Assembly (NCBI GenBank): GCA_951813065.1
Contig: CATOTH010000001.1
Location: 843,609 to 907,608 of the forward strand
Source: an uncultured Bryobacterales bacterium
GTDB lineage: Bacteria > Acidobacteriota > Terriglobia > Bryobacterales > UBA6623
Length of the DNA: 64,000 bases
Reading direction: 5' to 3'
The position numbers and the translations under genes are program-made. Each line of letters begins with the position of its first letter. Position 1 is the first letter of the stretch. A model generated the notes under the pieces. It was not told the DNA's origin and did not search any database. It saw nothing but the letters and a program-made list of their open reading frames with translations. Shown in pieces: positions 17,671-26,168 of this stretch.

Positions 17671-19748
17671 TCGATCAATTCATTATCCGGGAGCCTGGAA
17701 GCCGGAGGGATCACGCGGATCCTGCCAACCGGTCGTGCGCCAACTTCCGGGAAACTCGTGCATGGCGAACCACTTCACGCGAAGGTCCATGCGCAGGACA
17801 GGACCCAGCCGATGCTGTCCCTGCGGCCCGAGACAACCGCCGATCAGGGGCTACTTCGAACGCACCCCGGAAACGCCCTACAGCTTCTTGAGCACCGCGT
17901 AGCGAACCTCCGCCGCCTGCTCGCCGGCAATCTTGAGCGCCTTCAGGGTCAGGTTCCCGCGCGCCTTGGGCAGTTCGACGTGGCCGAGGGACATCGGCCG
18001 GAAATCCTTCACCAGGGATTCGCCGACGCGCGGCACGCGGTCCGCTTCGGCGCCATACGCCGGAGGATCGTGGATCTCCGAGACCGTCCCGACGACCGTT
18101 GCGCCCTCGAAGGATGCCTCGATCTGCGAGCCGGCTTCGCCGGCCGTGTAGTAGATCGAGATCTCGTATTCCCCGGCTTCAGCAACCTCGATGTCCCACG
18201 TGATCGCATCATCCGAACTGGTCCAATTGGTGAAGTACGAACAGTTGGGGGCCCGCGCGCTGCGCTGGACATTGCCGTGCGGAACGCCGTCGCGGGCTGG
18301 CAACAGCGTCGTTTCGGAATGGCCGACCGGAAACGGCCGCTCGTCCGGTCCGACATGCGGCGCCACTTCGTCGGCCAACGCCGCCGCCGCTGCCCGCATT
18401 TCGCCGGCCTCGTCGGGGAATTGACCAGAGACATCCTCTCGCTGTCCCGGATCGGCAGTGATATCGAAGAGTTGCCCCTCCGGGTCGAGCCGGAATCGTT
18501 GGTCGCGAACGCTAACCAATATTTGGCCGCGCGCTGTCCTCAGGGAGTAGAGCAACCGCTCTGTCCAAGGAGCTTCCTCACTCAAGAGGAGCGGCTTGAG
18601 GCTGCGCCCGTCAAGGGGCTTCTCACTGCCGACCTCGATGCCTGCCAGGTCGGCCAGCGTTGGCAGCAAGTCGATCGCACCCGCGATCTCCTCGATTGCC
18701 AGACCCGCCGACACCTTTCCCGTCCAGCGGAGCAACAGCGGCGAGCGCAATCCGCCCTCGTCCACCGAACCCTTGCGGCCTTTCATGTCGCCGTTCCAGC
18801 GCCAGCTGTTCGGGCCGTTGTCGCTGAAGTAGAGAATGATCGTGTCACCGCTCAGGTCCAGCTCGTCCAGTTTCTGCAGGACGCGGCCCACGTTCCAGTC
18901 GATGTTCTCGACCATCGCCAGCGCGGAACGCGTCTTGGGCACGTCTTCCCTGTCGGGTTCGCGGTGCCGCATTGCGAGTTCCTTGGACTCGAATCGGTCC
19001 CAGTACTCGTCGGGCACCTGCATCGGGGAATGCGGCGTGTTGTAAGCCAAGTAGGCGAAGAACGGTTGGTCCCGTTTCTGCTCCATGAATTCCAACGCAC
19101 GGTTGGTTACGTCGTCGATCACGAAACCCTCGCCCGTGACAAGTTCTCCGTTGTGATCGAGCTCGTAGTCGAAGTAGTGGCCCCAGTGCCCCTCGGTGAA
19201 CCCGTAGAACTCGTCGAATCCTCGCGCGTTTGGGTGGTAGGGATGCTGCGTCCCGTTGTGCCACTTGCCAAAGGCACCGGTAGCGTACCCCGCCTGTCGG
19301 AAAGTCTGGGCGATCGTGTGCTCGTCGATGTTCAAGCGTTCCTGCCCGGTCGACACACCTCGCACGCCGCCGCGCGCGAAATAGCGTCCCGTCAGGAACT
19401 CCGCCCTTGTCGGGGCGCAGACGGAACAGACGTAGAAGTGCTCGAACTGGGCCCCGTCATGGGCCAGCGAGTCGATGTTGGGAGTAGAGAGGTTTGTATT
19501 GCCGTGCAGGCTCAGATCTCCCCATCCCTGGTCGTCGGCGAGTATCGCGACGATATTGGGCGGCTTTGACGAGCGTGCCTCGCCTTCCTCGCCAGAGTTG
19601 CAGGCCGTTCCCAGCAGCAACAGAGCAAGGAGAGTCGGGGCAACGTGTGGTAATCGCATTCTGGTCCTCGCTGGCCCTGAGGCAGTGTTTCGGCTAGAGC
19701 TTGCCTTGGCCGTTCTAATGTTCTCACAAGCCTCGATCCGCCTACAGG
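17203..19748. repeat. Tandem duplication, copy 1 (aroA start plus sulfatase)
   Basis: This segment corresponds to 19751-22265 plus 24138-24165 at an offset of 2548 bases. It holds the 5' third of aroA, a 207-base gap, the sulfatase 17878-19659 and its upstream region ending CGATCCGCCTACAGG. Copy 1 is 2546 bases and copy 2 without the intron is 2543 bases; the difference matches a one-codon deletion in the second sulfatase. The copies have many scattered substitutions, so the duplication is not recent. Confidence 0.85.
17878..19659 (-). CDS. Sulfatase lipoprotein with C-terminal beta-sandwich-like domain (copy 1)
   Basis: A 593-residue sulfatase with a lipoprotein signal (LLALLLLGTACNSGEEGEA). 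Metal-site residues are in PPNIVAILADDQGWGDLSL, and the formylglycine Cys is in VCAPTRAEFLTGRYFARGGV. Substrate-pocket motifs GAFGKWHNGTQHPY and YFSDNGPNSWRWNG follow. The last 130 residues look like a carbohydrate-binding beta-sandwich (TWDIEVAEAGEYEISIYYTA). This suggests a periplasmic or surface enzyme acting on a sulfated glycan; the substrate is unknown. It is a close paralogue of the sulfatase at 20426-22204, from which it differs by scattered substitutions and one codon. It lies between the truncated aroA copy (upstream) and the intact aroA (downstream) on the same strand. Confidence 0.92.
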   Translation of the reverse strand: MRLPHVAPTLLALLLLGTACNSGEEGEARSSKPPNIVAILADDQGWGDLSLHGNTNLSTPNIDSLAHDGAQFEHFYVCSVCAPTRAEFLTGRYFARGGVRGVSTGQERLNIDEHTIAQTFRQAGYATGAFGKWHNGTQHPYHPNARGFDEFYGFTEGHWGHYFDYELDHNGELVTGEGFVIDDVTNRALEFMEQKRDQPFFAYLAYNTPHSPMQVPDEYWDRFESKELAMRHREPDREDVPKTRSALAMVENIDWNVGRVLQKLDELDLSGDTIILYFSDNGPNSWRWNGDMKGRKGSVDEGGLRSPLLLRWTGKVSAGLAIEEIAGAIDLLPTLADLAGIEVGSEKPLDGRSLKPLLLSEEAPWTERLLYSLRTARGQILVSVRDQRFRLDPEGQLFDITADPGQREDVSGQFPDEAGEMRAAAAALADEVAPHVGPDERPFPVGHSETTLLPARDGVPHGNVQRSARAPNCSYFTNWTSSDDAITWDIEVAEAGEYEISIYYTAGEAGSQIEASFEGATVVGTVSEIHDPPAYGAEADRVPRVGESLVKDFRPMSLGHVELPKARGNLTLKALKIAGEQAAEVRYAVLKKL

Positions 19749-20218
19749 ACCGGGCGCAACGTTCCTCCGCGGATCGTCAACGGCGGGCACTCCCCGTCGC
19801 GCGCGTCGATTTCAGAGCCCATGGCGCGTGGCGGGGTCAGGACCCGCTTCATCGGCCGCTGCGAAAGGGACGCGTCACCCTTGATCTGGCACTCGAATTC
19901 CTGCCCGGCGAGAATCCCGGACAGCAGGCGCATGGTCGTGCCAGAGTTCCCCGCGTCGAGTGGTCCAGAAGGGACTTGGAGCCGACCTTCTCCGGGACCG
20001 TCGATCTCGACCCTGTCGCCCTGCACGCTGCAGCGAGCGCCCAGCGCCCGCATGCATTCCAGAGTGGAAGCGCAGTCCTGCCCCGACGAATAGTTCGTGA
20101 GTACGCTACGGCCCTCAGCCAGGGCCGCGAGCATGGTGTAGCGGTGCGAAATCGACTTGTCTCCCGGCAGCGAGATCGGACCGGAGATTCCCGAAGCGGG
20201 TTGGATCGTACGTGTCAT
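19742..20218 (-). pseudogene. Truncated duplicate of aroA (N-terminal 157 residues)
   Basis: The reading frame matches the first part of the intact aroA, including LPGDKSISHRYTMLAALAEG and LDAGNSGTTMRLLSGIL, then stops at the duplication breakpoint (about 19751), where it runs into the region upstream of the neighbouring sulfatase (ending GGTLRPVL). It lacks the second EPSP-synthase signature and more than 60% of the protein, so it cannot be an active enzyme. The frame is still open, with about one in ten residues changed (for example HPSSGIAGS to QPASGISGP). It is the product of the tandem duplication. Confidence 0.9.
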
Positions 20219-22265
20219 CCGGTCAATTCATTATCCGGGAGTCCCGGGGTCGGAGAGACTGCACGGATCCACCCAACGGGTCGTACGTCGATTCCCAGGG
20301 AGCTCGGGCATGGCGAACCACTACACACGCAGATCCAACCGCTGGACAGGACCCAGCCGGCGCTGTCCCTGCGGCCGCAGACAACCGGCGATCAGGGGCT
20401 ACTGCGAACGTACTTCGGAAACGTCCTAGAGCTTCTGGAGCACCGCGTAGCGAACCTCCGCCGCCTGCTCGCCGGCAATGTTGAGTGCCTTCAGGGTCAG
20501 GTTCCCCCGCGCCTTGGGCAGTTCGACCCGGCCGAGAGACATCGGCCGAAAGTCCTTGACCAGGGATTCGCCCCTGCGCGGCACCCGGTCGGCTTCGGCG
20601 CCATATGCCGGAGGATCGTGGACCTCCGAGACTGTTCTGGCGACAGTAGCACCCTCGAAGGATGCCTCGATCTGCGAGCCGGCTTCGGCGGCCGTGTAGT
20701 AGATCGAGATCTCGTACTCCCCGGCTTCGGCAACCTCGATGTCCCACGTGATCGCGTCATCCGTACTTGTCCAATTGGTGAAGTACGAGCAGTTGGGGGC
20801 TCGCGCGCTGCGCCGGACATTGCCATGCGGAACGCCGTCGCGGGCCGGCAACAGCGTCGTTGCGGAATGGCCTACCGGAAACGGCCGCTCGTCCGGTCCG
20901 ACATGCGGCGCGACTTCGTCGACCAACGTCGCCGCCGCTGCGCGCAGTTTGCCGGCCTCGTCCGGGTACTGCCCGGAGACATCCTCTCGCTGTCCCGGGT
21001 CGGCAGCGATATCGAAGAGCTGCCCCTCCGGGTCGAGGCGGAATCGTTGGTCGCGAACGCTAACCAGAATCTGGCCGCGCGCTGTCCTCAGGGAGTAGAG
21101 CAAGCGCTCGGTCCAAAGAGCTTCTTCATCCAGGAGGACCGGCTTGAGGCTCCGCCCGTCAAGGGGCTTCTCGCTGCCGACCTCGATGCCCGCCAGGTCG
21201 GCCAGGGTTGGTAGCAGGTCGATCGCGCCCGCGATCTCCTCGACTACCTGCCCCGCCGGTATCTTGCCCGTCCAGCGGACCAACAGCGGTGATCGCAAGC
21301 CGCCTTCGTCCACTGAACCCTTGCGGCCTTTCATGTCGCCGTTCCAGCGCCAGCCGGGGCCGTTGTCGCTGAAGTAGAAGATGATCGTGTCGCCGCTCAG
21401 GTCCAGCTCGTCTAGCTTCTGCAGGACACGGCCCACGTTCCAGTCGATGTTCTCGACCATCGCCAATGCAGCCCGCGTCCTGGGTACGTCCTCCCTGTCG
21501 GGTTCGCGGTGCCGCATGGCGAGCTCCTTGGCCTCGAATCGTTCCCAGTATTCGTCAGGTACCTGCATCGGAGAATGCGGGGTGTTGTACGCCAGGTAGG
21601 CGAAGAACGGTTGGTCCCGTTTCTGCTCCATGAAATCCAGGGCACGGTTGGTGACGTCGTCGATCACGAAACCCTCGCCCGTGACGAGTTCTCCGTTGTG
21701 ATCGAGCTCGTAGTCGAAGTAGTGCCCCCAGTGTCCTTCGGTGAATCCGTAGAACTCATCGAATCCTCGTGCGTTCGGGTGGTAGGGGTGCTGAGTCCCG
21801 TTGTGCCACTTCCCAAAGGCACCGGTCGCGTAACCCGCCTGCCGGAACGTCTCGGCGATGGTGTGTTCGTCGATGTTCAAGCGTTCCTGGCCGGTCGACA
21901 CACCGCGCACGCCACCGCGCGCGAAATACCGTCCCGTCAGAAACTCCGCCCTCGTCGGGGCGCAGGAGGAACAGACATAGAAGTGTTCGAACTGGGCTCC
22001 GTCATGAGCCAGCGAGTCAATGTTCGGTGTGGAGAGGTTCGTGTTACCGTGCAGGCTCAGATCTCCCCATCCTTGGTCGTCGGCAAGGATCGCCACGATA
22101 TTGGGCGGTCTTGACGAGCGTGCTTCGCCTTCCTCGCCAGAGTTGCAGGCGGTTCCGAGCAGCAACAGCGCAACGAGAATCGGGCCAACATGTGATGATC
22201 GCATTCTGGTCCTCCCTGGCCACTAGGCAGCGTTTCGGCTAGAGCTTGCGTTGGCCGTTCTAATG
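19751..22265. repeat. Tandem duplication, copy 2 (interrupted by the intron)
   Basis: The second copy of the aroA-start/sulfatase unit. It continues after the intron as 24138-24165 (TTCTCACAAGCC... to CCTACAGG). The sequence after that is the terminal repeat of a degraded insertion sequence. Confidence 0.85.
20426..22204 (-). CDS. Sulfatase lipoprotein with C-terminal beta-sandwich-like domain (copy 2)
   Basis: A 592-residue paralogue of the sulfatase at 17878-19659. It keeps the lipoprotein signal (LVALLLLGTACNSGEEGEA), the metal-site motif PPNIVAILADDQGWGDLSL, and the formylglycine site SCAPTRAEFLTGRYFARGGV. It has YFSDNGPGWRWNG where copy 1 has one residue more. The C-terminal beta-sandwich-like region is conserved (NCSYFTNWTSTDDAITWDIE). 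All catalytic residues visible in copy 1 are kept, so both copies look active. The group II intron begins 61 bases upstream of the start codon, so the promoter may be displaced or lie beyond the intron; whether this copy is still expressed is unclear. Confidence 0.92.
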   Translation of the reverse strand: MRSSHVGPILVALLLLGTACNSGEEGEARSSRPPNIVAILADDQGWGDLSLHGNTNLSTPNIDSLAHDGAQFEHFYVCSSCAPTRAEFLTGRYFARGGVRGVSTGQERLNIDEHTIAETFRQAGYATGAFGKWHNGTQHPYHPNARGFDEFYGFTEGHWGHYFDYELDHNGELVTGEGFVIDDVTNRALDFMEQKRDQPFFAYLAYNTPHSPMQVPDEYWERFEAKELAMRHREPDREDVPRTRAALAMVENIDWNVGRVLQKLDELDLSGDTIIFYFSDNGPGWRWNGDMKGRKGSVDEGGLRSPLLVRWTGKIPAGQVVEEIAGAIDLLPTLADLAGIEVGSEKPLDGRSLKPVLLDEEALWTERLLYSLRTARGQILVSVRDQRFRLDPEGQLFDIAADPGQREDVSGQYPDEAGKLRAAAATLVDEVAPHVGPDERPFPVGHSATTLLPARDGVPHGNVRRSARAPNCSYFTNWTSTDDAITWDIEVAEAGEYEISIYYTAAEAGSQIEASFEGATVARTVSEVHDPPAYGAEADRVPRRGESLVKDFRPMSLGRVELPKARGNLTLKALNIAGEQAAEVRYAVLQKL

Positions 22266-24137
22266 GTGTGCCGAGCATGTTCGACAGCTTGAGGGTGAAA
22301 GTCCCTTGGACAACCTGATGGAGGTGAAGTCCTAGCAAAGCGCAAGGGCGTCGTCGCGAGGCGGGGTCTGAAGGAAGCGTAGAGCAAAGGCGCGAGCCGA
22401 TGAACAAGAACCGGATACGAGGCATACGGCGTCGGACGAGTCGGCCATTGACGACGAAGTCCAGATCCATCAAGGGCGCTGGTTGTAAATCCGGCGGTTG
22501 TGCGCTGAAGGCTGTCGAACTTACCTCGGGAGGTCTGCCGTCCGTCCGGGATTCCGGACTGAGGGAGGAGTAATCCGACCTGACCGGACGGCAGAAGTCA
22601 GCAGACGGCATAGTAGGCCCGCAAGGGCCGAAGGCCGGAACGAACGGAGAGGCAAGTAGGACGGCGTTTCTCGTGAGCGGAAAGCGGCAGAACATCCAGC
22701 TAGTGCTGGCCTTCCCAGTCGATGGAAGGGGTGAAGCCCCGGAAGTGGCAGGGGAAGGGACCGAACCGCACACGGCGGGACGACGAGACGAAAGCCCGGC
22801 TACAGACGAACAGTGGATGGAGCGAGCCTGCGAGCGGAGCAACTGCAAGCGGGCGCTGGCACGAGTCCGGGGGAACCGGGGGAGTCCGGGGGTGGACGGG
22901 ATGACCGTCGACGAGCTACCCGGGCACCTGCGGGAACACTGGCCAGCCATCCGGGAACAGCTGCTGAGCGGGACCTACCGACCGCAGCCGGTGAGACGGG
23001 TGTACATCCCGAAGCCGGGCGGGGGCAGGCGCAAGCTGGGCATACCGACGGTGCTGGATCGATTCGTCCAGCAGTTGGTGGCCCAGGTCCTGCAGGAGCA
23101 CTGGGACCGGACGTTCTCCGAACACAGCTACGGGTTTCGCCCGGGGCGTTCGGCGCATCAGGCGGTCGAGGCGGCGCAGCAGCAGATGGCTGCGGGCCGG
23201 CGATGGGTGATAGATCTTGATTTGGAGAAATTCTTCGATCGAGTGAACCACGACCGTTTGGTGGCCCGGATGGCCCGACGGATCAGTGACAAGCGGATGC
23301 TGAAGCTGGTCCGGGCATTCCTGACGGCCGGTGTGATGGAGGACGGGCTGGTGAGCCCGGTGGACGAGGGGACCCCGCAAGGGGGCCCGCTCTCACCCTT
23401 GTTGTCGAACATCGTGCTCGACGAGCTGGACCGGGAGCTGGAGCGCCGCGGGCTGCGGTTCGCACGGTATGCGGATGACTGCAATATCTATGTCAGCAGT
23501 CGCCGCGCCGGGGAACGAGTGATGGAAAGCGTGACGCGATTCATCACCGGGACGCTCCGCCTGCGGGTGAACCAGAACAAGAGCGCGGTTGCGCGGCCGT
23601 GGGAACGGAAGTTCCTAGGCTTCAGCCTCACGGCACACCGCAAGCCGAAGCGGCGGATTGCACCGCAAGCGGTGCAGCGGTTTCGGCGGCGGGTGCGCGA
23701 GCTGACGCGACGGACTCGGGGCGTGAGCCACGAACGGATGGTCGAGGACGTAGCCCGCTATTGGCGGGGATGGCTCGGCTATTTCGGGAAGTGTGAGACG
23801 CCTTCAGTGCTGGCAAGCTTGGAAAAATGGACCCGGAGGCGGCTACGGTCGGCGATTTGGAAGCAATGGAAACGAGGGAGACGGAGGTATGCTGAGCTAC
23901 GCCGACGGGGCGTGAACGTGCAACTGGCCGCCAAAGCGGCTGGCAGCGCGCACGGACCTTGGCGCTTGGCGAACAGTCCTGCACTCGCTCTGGCCCTACC
24001 GAACGCCTATTTTACTGCGCTGGGACTGCCGAGCCTCCATGTTCGGACATAGCTTAACCGGTCGAACCGCCGTATACGGACCCGTATGTACGGTGGTGTG
24101 GGAGGGGTGGAGCCGTGAGGCTTCCCCCTATCCCGAT
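22266..24137 (+). mobile_element. Group II intron, complete
   Basis: The 1872-base element starts GTGTGCCGAGCATG, matching the GUGYG start of group II introns, and ends CCCTATCCCGAT. Its boundaries are fixed by comparison with the intron-free tandem copy: exon sequence TTCTAATG | TTCTCACAAG is continuous at 19713-19745 but split here. A domain V-like hairpin is near 24065-24103 (AACCGCCGTATACGG...), with a CGC triad as in group IIC introns. The encoded protein has reverse-transcriptase and maturase domains but no endonuclease, which also fits IIC. An imperfect stem (CGGCT with GGCCG) lies just upstream of the insertion point; IIC introns favour sites after hairpins. Class assignment is inference. 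Confidence 0.92.
22673..24052 (+). CDS. ltrA: Group II intron reverse transcriptase/maturase
   Basis: A 459-residue intron-encoded protein that helps the intron splice and copies it into DNA. Visible domains in order are RT0/RT1 (YRPQPVRRVYIPKPGGGRRK, LGIPTVLDRFVQQLV), RT2 to RT4 (GFRPGRSAHQAVEAAQQQM, VIDLDLEKFFDRVNHD), RT5 with the catalytic YADD (ARYADDCNIYVSS), RT7 (KFLGFSLTAHRK) and the maturase X domain (RYWRGWLGYFGKCETPSV, IWKQWKRGRRRYAELRRRGV). There is no C-terminal HNH endonuclease. The start is GTG with a purine-rich stretch upstream. It sits wholly within the intron. All core catalytic motifs are intact, so the element may be active. Confidence 0.95.
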   Translation: MSGKRQNIQLVLAFPVDGRGEAPEVAGEGTEPHTAGRRDESPATDEQWMERACERSNCKRALARVRGNRGSPGVDGMTVDELPGHLREHWPAIREQLLSGTYRPQPVRRVYIPKPGGGRRKLGIPTVLDRFVQQLVAQVLQEHWDRTFSEHSYGFRPGRSAHQAVEAAQQQMAAGRRWVIDLDLEKFFDRVNHDRLVARMARRISDKRMLKLVRAFLTAGVMEDGLVSPVDEGTPQGGPLSPLLSNIVLDELDRELERRGLRFARYADDCNIYVSSRRAGERVMESVTRFITGTLRLRVNQNKSAVARPWERKFLGFSLTAHRKPKRRIAPQAVQRFRRRVRELTRRTRGVSHERMVEDVARYWRGWLGYFGKCETPSVLASLEKWTRRRLRSAIWKQWKRGRRRYAELRRRGVNVQLAAKAAGSAHGPWRLANSPALALALPNAYFTALGLPSLHVRT

Positions 24138-24164
24138 TTCTCACAAGCCTCGATCCGCCTACAG

Positions 24165-24310
24165 GGCAGGCAAATTCAAAAGTCGGGTCCGGCGAGACCG
24201 GGAAGGGCGGTAGCGGCGACAGTGGGACGGTTCCTGAAGTGTCGGTAGTGGATGGCGACGCTGGAACCGCACACTGCGACGGTTCCATGGGGCCGCAAGC
24301 TGTGCGCTCG
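24165..24310. repeat. 146-bp direct repeat, copy A (IS end)
   Basis: Nearly identical to 27818-27963 and in the same orientation. It begins GGCAGGCAAATTCAA and ends GCAAGCTGTGCGCTCG. It lies just beyond the 3' end of a degraded ISAs1-type transposase gene and starts with a CAGG(G)CA-like terminus, so it is probably the end of that element. A short internal inverted repeat (GGAACCG / CGGTTCC) is kept in both copies. Confidence 0.85.
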
Positions 24311-24382
24311 ACTGCGAGCACGGCAGTAGGTGCTGGCTCGCTGCGGCGAGTTGAGGGAGCAGATCGGATGGGGCCAGTGCGG

Positions 24383-24905
24383 CTAGCCGAGCAGGAGCTT
24401 CACGGCCCGCGAGCCCTTGCGGTAGAAACTCCGCATGGTGCGCTTCAAATCGCTCACACCCGCCAAGCGCAGGATCGACAGGGTCATGTTGGTGAGCGCC
24501 GCCAGCACCCGCGGTAACGCCCCCTTGCGCACTCGGCAGGCATCTTCCCGCAGCACTGCATCGCGCACCCAGTGCATCCCGTTCTCGACCGCCCCCAGTA
24601 GCCCCGCACAATCTGCAGCAGGTACAGCGGGGCGCACTTGTGGGGCGGCAGGCTGGTCACGAAGTAGGCCGTTTCCGGCTTGCGCTGCCGACCGTCCTTC
24701 TTGTAGACCGCCTCGCGCCGGATACGGAAGAGCCGCCGCACGCCCGGGAACTGGAGCCACTCGGGACAGTCGAAACATCTTCCGAGACTTGGATCGTGCG
24801 CCTCTCGATGCGCCCGTGGCCTAGGTTCACGACGGTCTCGGCAGCCGCGCCCCAGCGGTAGTGCGCGGTCGCGTCACCGTGTGCGGTGGCCAGTAGCACC
24901 GGCAC
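24383..24905 (-). pseudogene. Degraded ISAs1-family transposase, C-terminal part
   Basis: Transposase remains are spread over three reading frames on the minus strand. From the 5' side they read AETVVNLGHGRIERRTIQVS, then RIRREAVYKKDGRQRKPETA and APLYLLQIVRGYWG, then VENGMHWVRDAVLREDACRV and LTNMTLSILRLAGVSDLKR to the stop at 24383. The HGRIERR block with the catalytic Glu and the ENGMHWVRD block are typical of ISAs1 (IS4-superfamily) transposases. At least two frameshifts and the missing N-terminal half make it non-functional. The same IS family is complete at 38975-41215 but is a different lineage. Confidence 0.85.
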
Positions 24906-25171
24906 CTGCTAGTTGGACAGTGAGGACCACATGCGATCCCAGACACGCATGGATCGATCGGATTCCACGTGGTCGACGAATGCTTCGATGGCCGCCATTG
25001 CTGGGTCCAGTAGTGGGCGGATGCCGTGCTTTTGAAGTCCCCGGTCGAAGCACCGTTGCCTACTGTGCTAACCGAGTGAATGGCGCAGCGGTTGTCCGAG
25101 ACTTCCAGCGTTGAGATTGGTTTGCTTGCAATGCAATCGTCGTATAAGCTTCTACTAGGGAGGTTGTCGTA
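24906..25171. other. Region between IS remnant and toxin-antitoxin pair
   Basis: No complete gene. On the minus strand a short frame ending at 24909 reads LLDPAMAAIEAFVDHVESDR and on to WDRMWSSLSN, which looks like the end of a former protein; I do not recognise it. A short dyad at 25126-25136 precedes the toxin-antitoxin operon. Confidence 0.35.
25126..25136. promoter_or_regulatory. Operator-like palindrome upstream of the toxin-antitoxin operon
   Basis: TTGCA-A-TGCAA is a perfect 5-bp dyad, 36 bases before the antitoxin start and just upstream of a TATAAG hexamer (25142-25147). FitA/VapB antitoxins bind short inverted repeats in their own promoters, so this is a candidate autoregulatory site. 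Confidence 0.4.
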
Positions 25172-25417
25172 ATGGCAAGCATCACAATTCGCAATTTGGA
25201 CGACGAAGTGAAGACTCTCCTTCGAGTTCGCGCATCCGCCAACGGTCGGTCGATGGAAAAGGAGGTACGGCTGATCTTGGCCGACGCTGTAGATAAAGAA
25301 CCCGCTCCGGTCGAGGGCCTTGGAACGGCAATCCACGAACTGTTCAAACCCTTCGGCGGAGTTGAGTTGGAGTTACCGAGGCGCGAACTGATGCGCGATC
25401 CGCCGTGCTTCGAATGA
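25172..25417 (+). CDS. FitA/VapB-type antitoxin
   Basis: An 81-residue antitoxin with an N-terminal ribbon-helix-helix DNA-binding domain (ASITIRNLDDEVKTLLRVRA followed by SANGRSMEKEVRLILADAV), typical of FitA-like antitoxins. The C-terminal tail (IHELFKPFGGVELELPRREL) should wrap around the toxin and block its active site. AGGGAGG precedes the ATG at good spacing. The PIN-domain toxin starts 10 bases downstream, so the two are co-transcribed and the pair probably represses its own promoter. It stabilises mobile regions in other bacteria, which fits the IS-rich surroundings. Confidence 0.88.
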   Translation: MASITIRNLDDEVKTLLRVRASANGRSMEKEVRLILADAVDKEPAPVEGLGTAIHELFKPFGGVELELPRRELMRDPPCFE

Positions 25418-25427
25418 GACAGGCGCG

Positions 25428-25850
25428 ATGGTGGTGATCGATACCAATATCGTTTCGGAGTTGATGCGTGCCGAGCCCAGCGCGGAGGTTCTTGCTTGGA
25501 TGGACAACCGGCCGCCGCGAGAGCTGTTCGTGACGGCAGTGACGGAGGCTGAGATCCGCACCGGCATCGCAGTGCTGCCCGAGGGCAAACGCCGTCGAGG
25601 CCTCGCACGGGCTTGCGAGCGTGCTTTCGACAGCTTGTTCGCCGGACGAGTGTTGCCATTTGACAGAGACGCGGCACGCGCTAATGCGGAGATCGTTGCG
25701 GCGCGCCGTGCCATTGGGCGGCCGGTTGCTCAAGTCGATGGCCAAATTGCTGCGATTGCTCGCTCCCGAGGCATGGCGGTTGCAACGCGCAACATTCGGG
25801 ACTTCGAGCACATGGGGATCGATGTATTCAACCCTTGGGACAGAGCATGA
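25428..25850 (+). CDS. PIN-domain toxin (FitB/VapC type)
   Basis: A 140-residue PIN-domain ribonuclease. The acidic metal-binding residues are visible: Asp in VVIDTNIVSELMR, Glu in TAVTEAEIRTGIAVLP, and Asp in PVAQVDGQIAAIARSRG, with NIRDFEHMGIDVFNPW at the end. This matches FitB-like VapC toxins, which cleave RNA (often tRNA) when the antitoxin is lost. The start at 25428 follows the antitoxin stop by 10 bases. All active-site acidic residues are present, so the toxin should be active. Confidence 0.9.
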   Translation: MVVIDTNIVSELMRAEPSAEVLAWMDNRPPRELFVTAVTEAEIRTGIAVLPEGKRRRGLARACERAFDSLFAGRVLPFDRDAARANAEIVAARRAIGRPVAQVDGQIAAIARSRGMAVATRNIRDFEHMGIDVFNPWDRA

Positions 25851-26168
25851 GTGGAACAACCGAAGCTATCTCTCGCGACGAAAGCTACGCCCTGATGAGG
25901 TTTGCCGGGGAAGGATTTGGCGTGACCGCAGACGTTTAGGACCGTATTAGAGTCCTTTGCTGAGAAACATTGTCGCGCTGGAGGCACAGCTCTCGCGCAA
26001 CCCCGCGGTCCCGAAGTTCCGCGGGCAGCCATTGCCTGCCCACCAGCCGCCGGATCGTCAGCCCGCCACGGTAGCCCCGATCTGTGTCCTCACCGGCACC
26101 GCGCCCCCGCCGGAGGTGGGTAAGAATGGCATCGGGCTCAGGTCGCTGCCGGCTCCGCGCCGGCACGG
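25851..26168. other. No clear gene; junction with truncated cytochrome
   Basis: A minus-strand open frame here (25936-26166) contains GLTIRRLVGRQWLPAELRDR, which may be the tail of a former gene, but I cannot identify it. The cytochrome frame only opens after a stop at 26121-26123. Confidence 0.3.

Noticed and set aside
17653..19569. A 638-codon open frame on the plus strand
   Set aside because: It is antisense to the sulfatase at 17878-19659, and the matching frame recurs antisense to its tandem paralogue. The translation is Arg/Val-rich with no recognisable motif. It is a codon-bias shadow.
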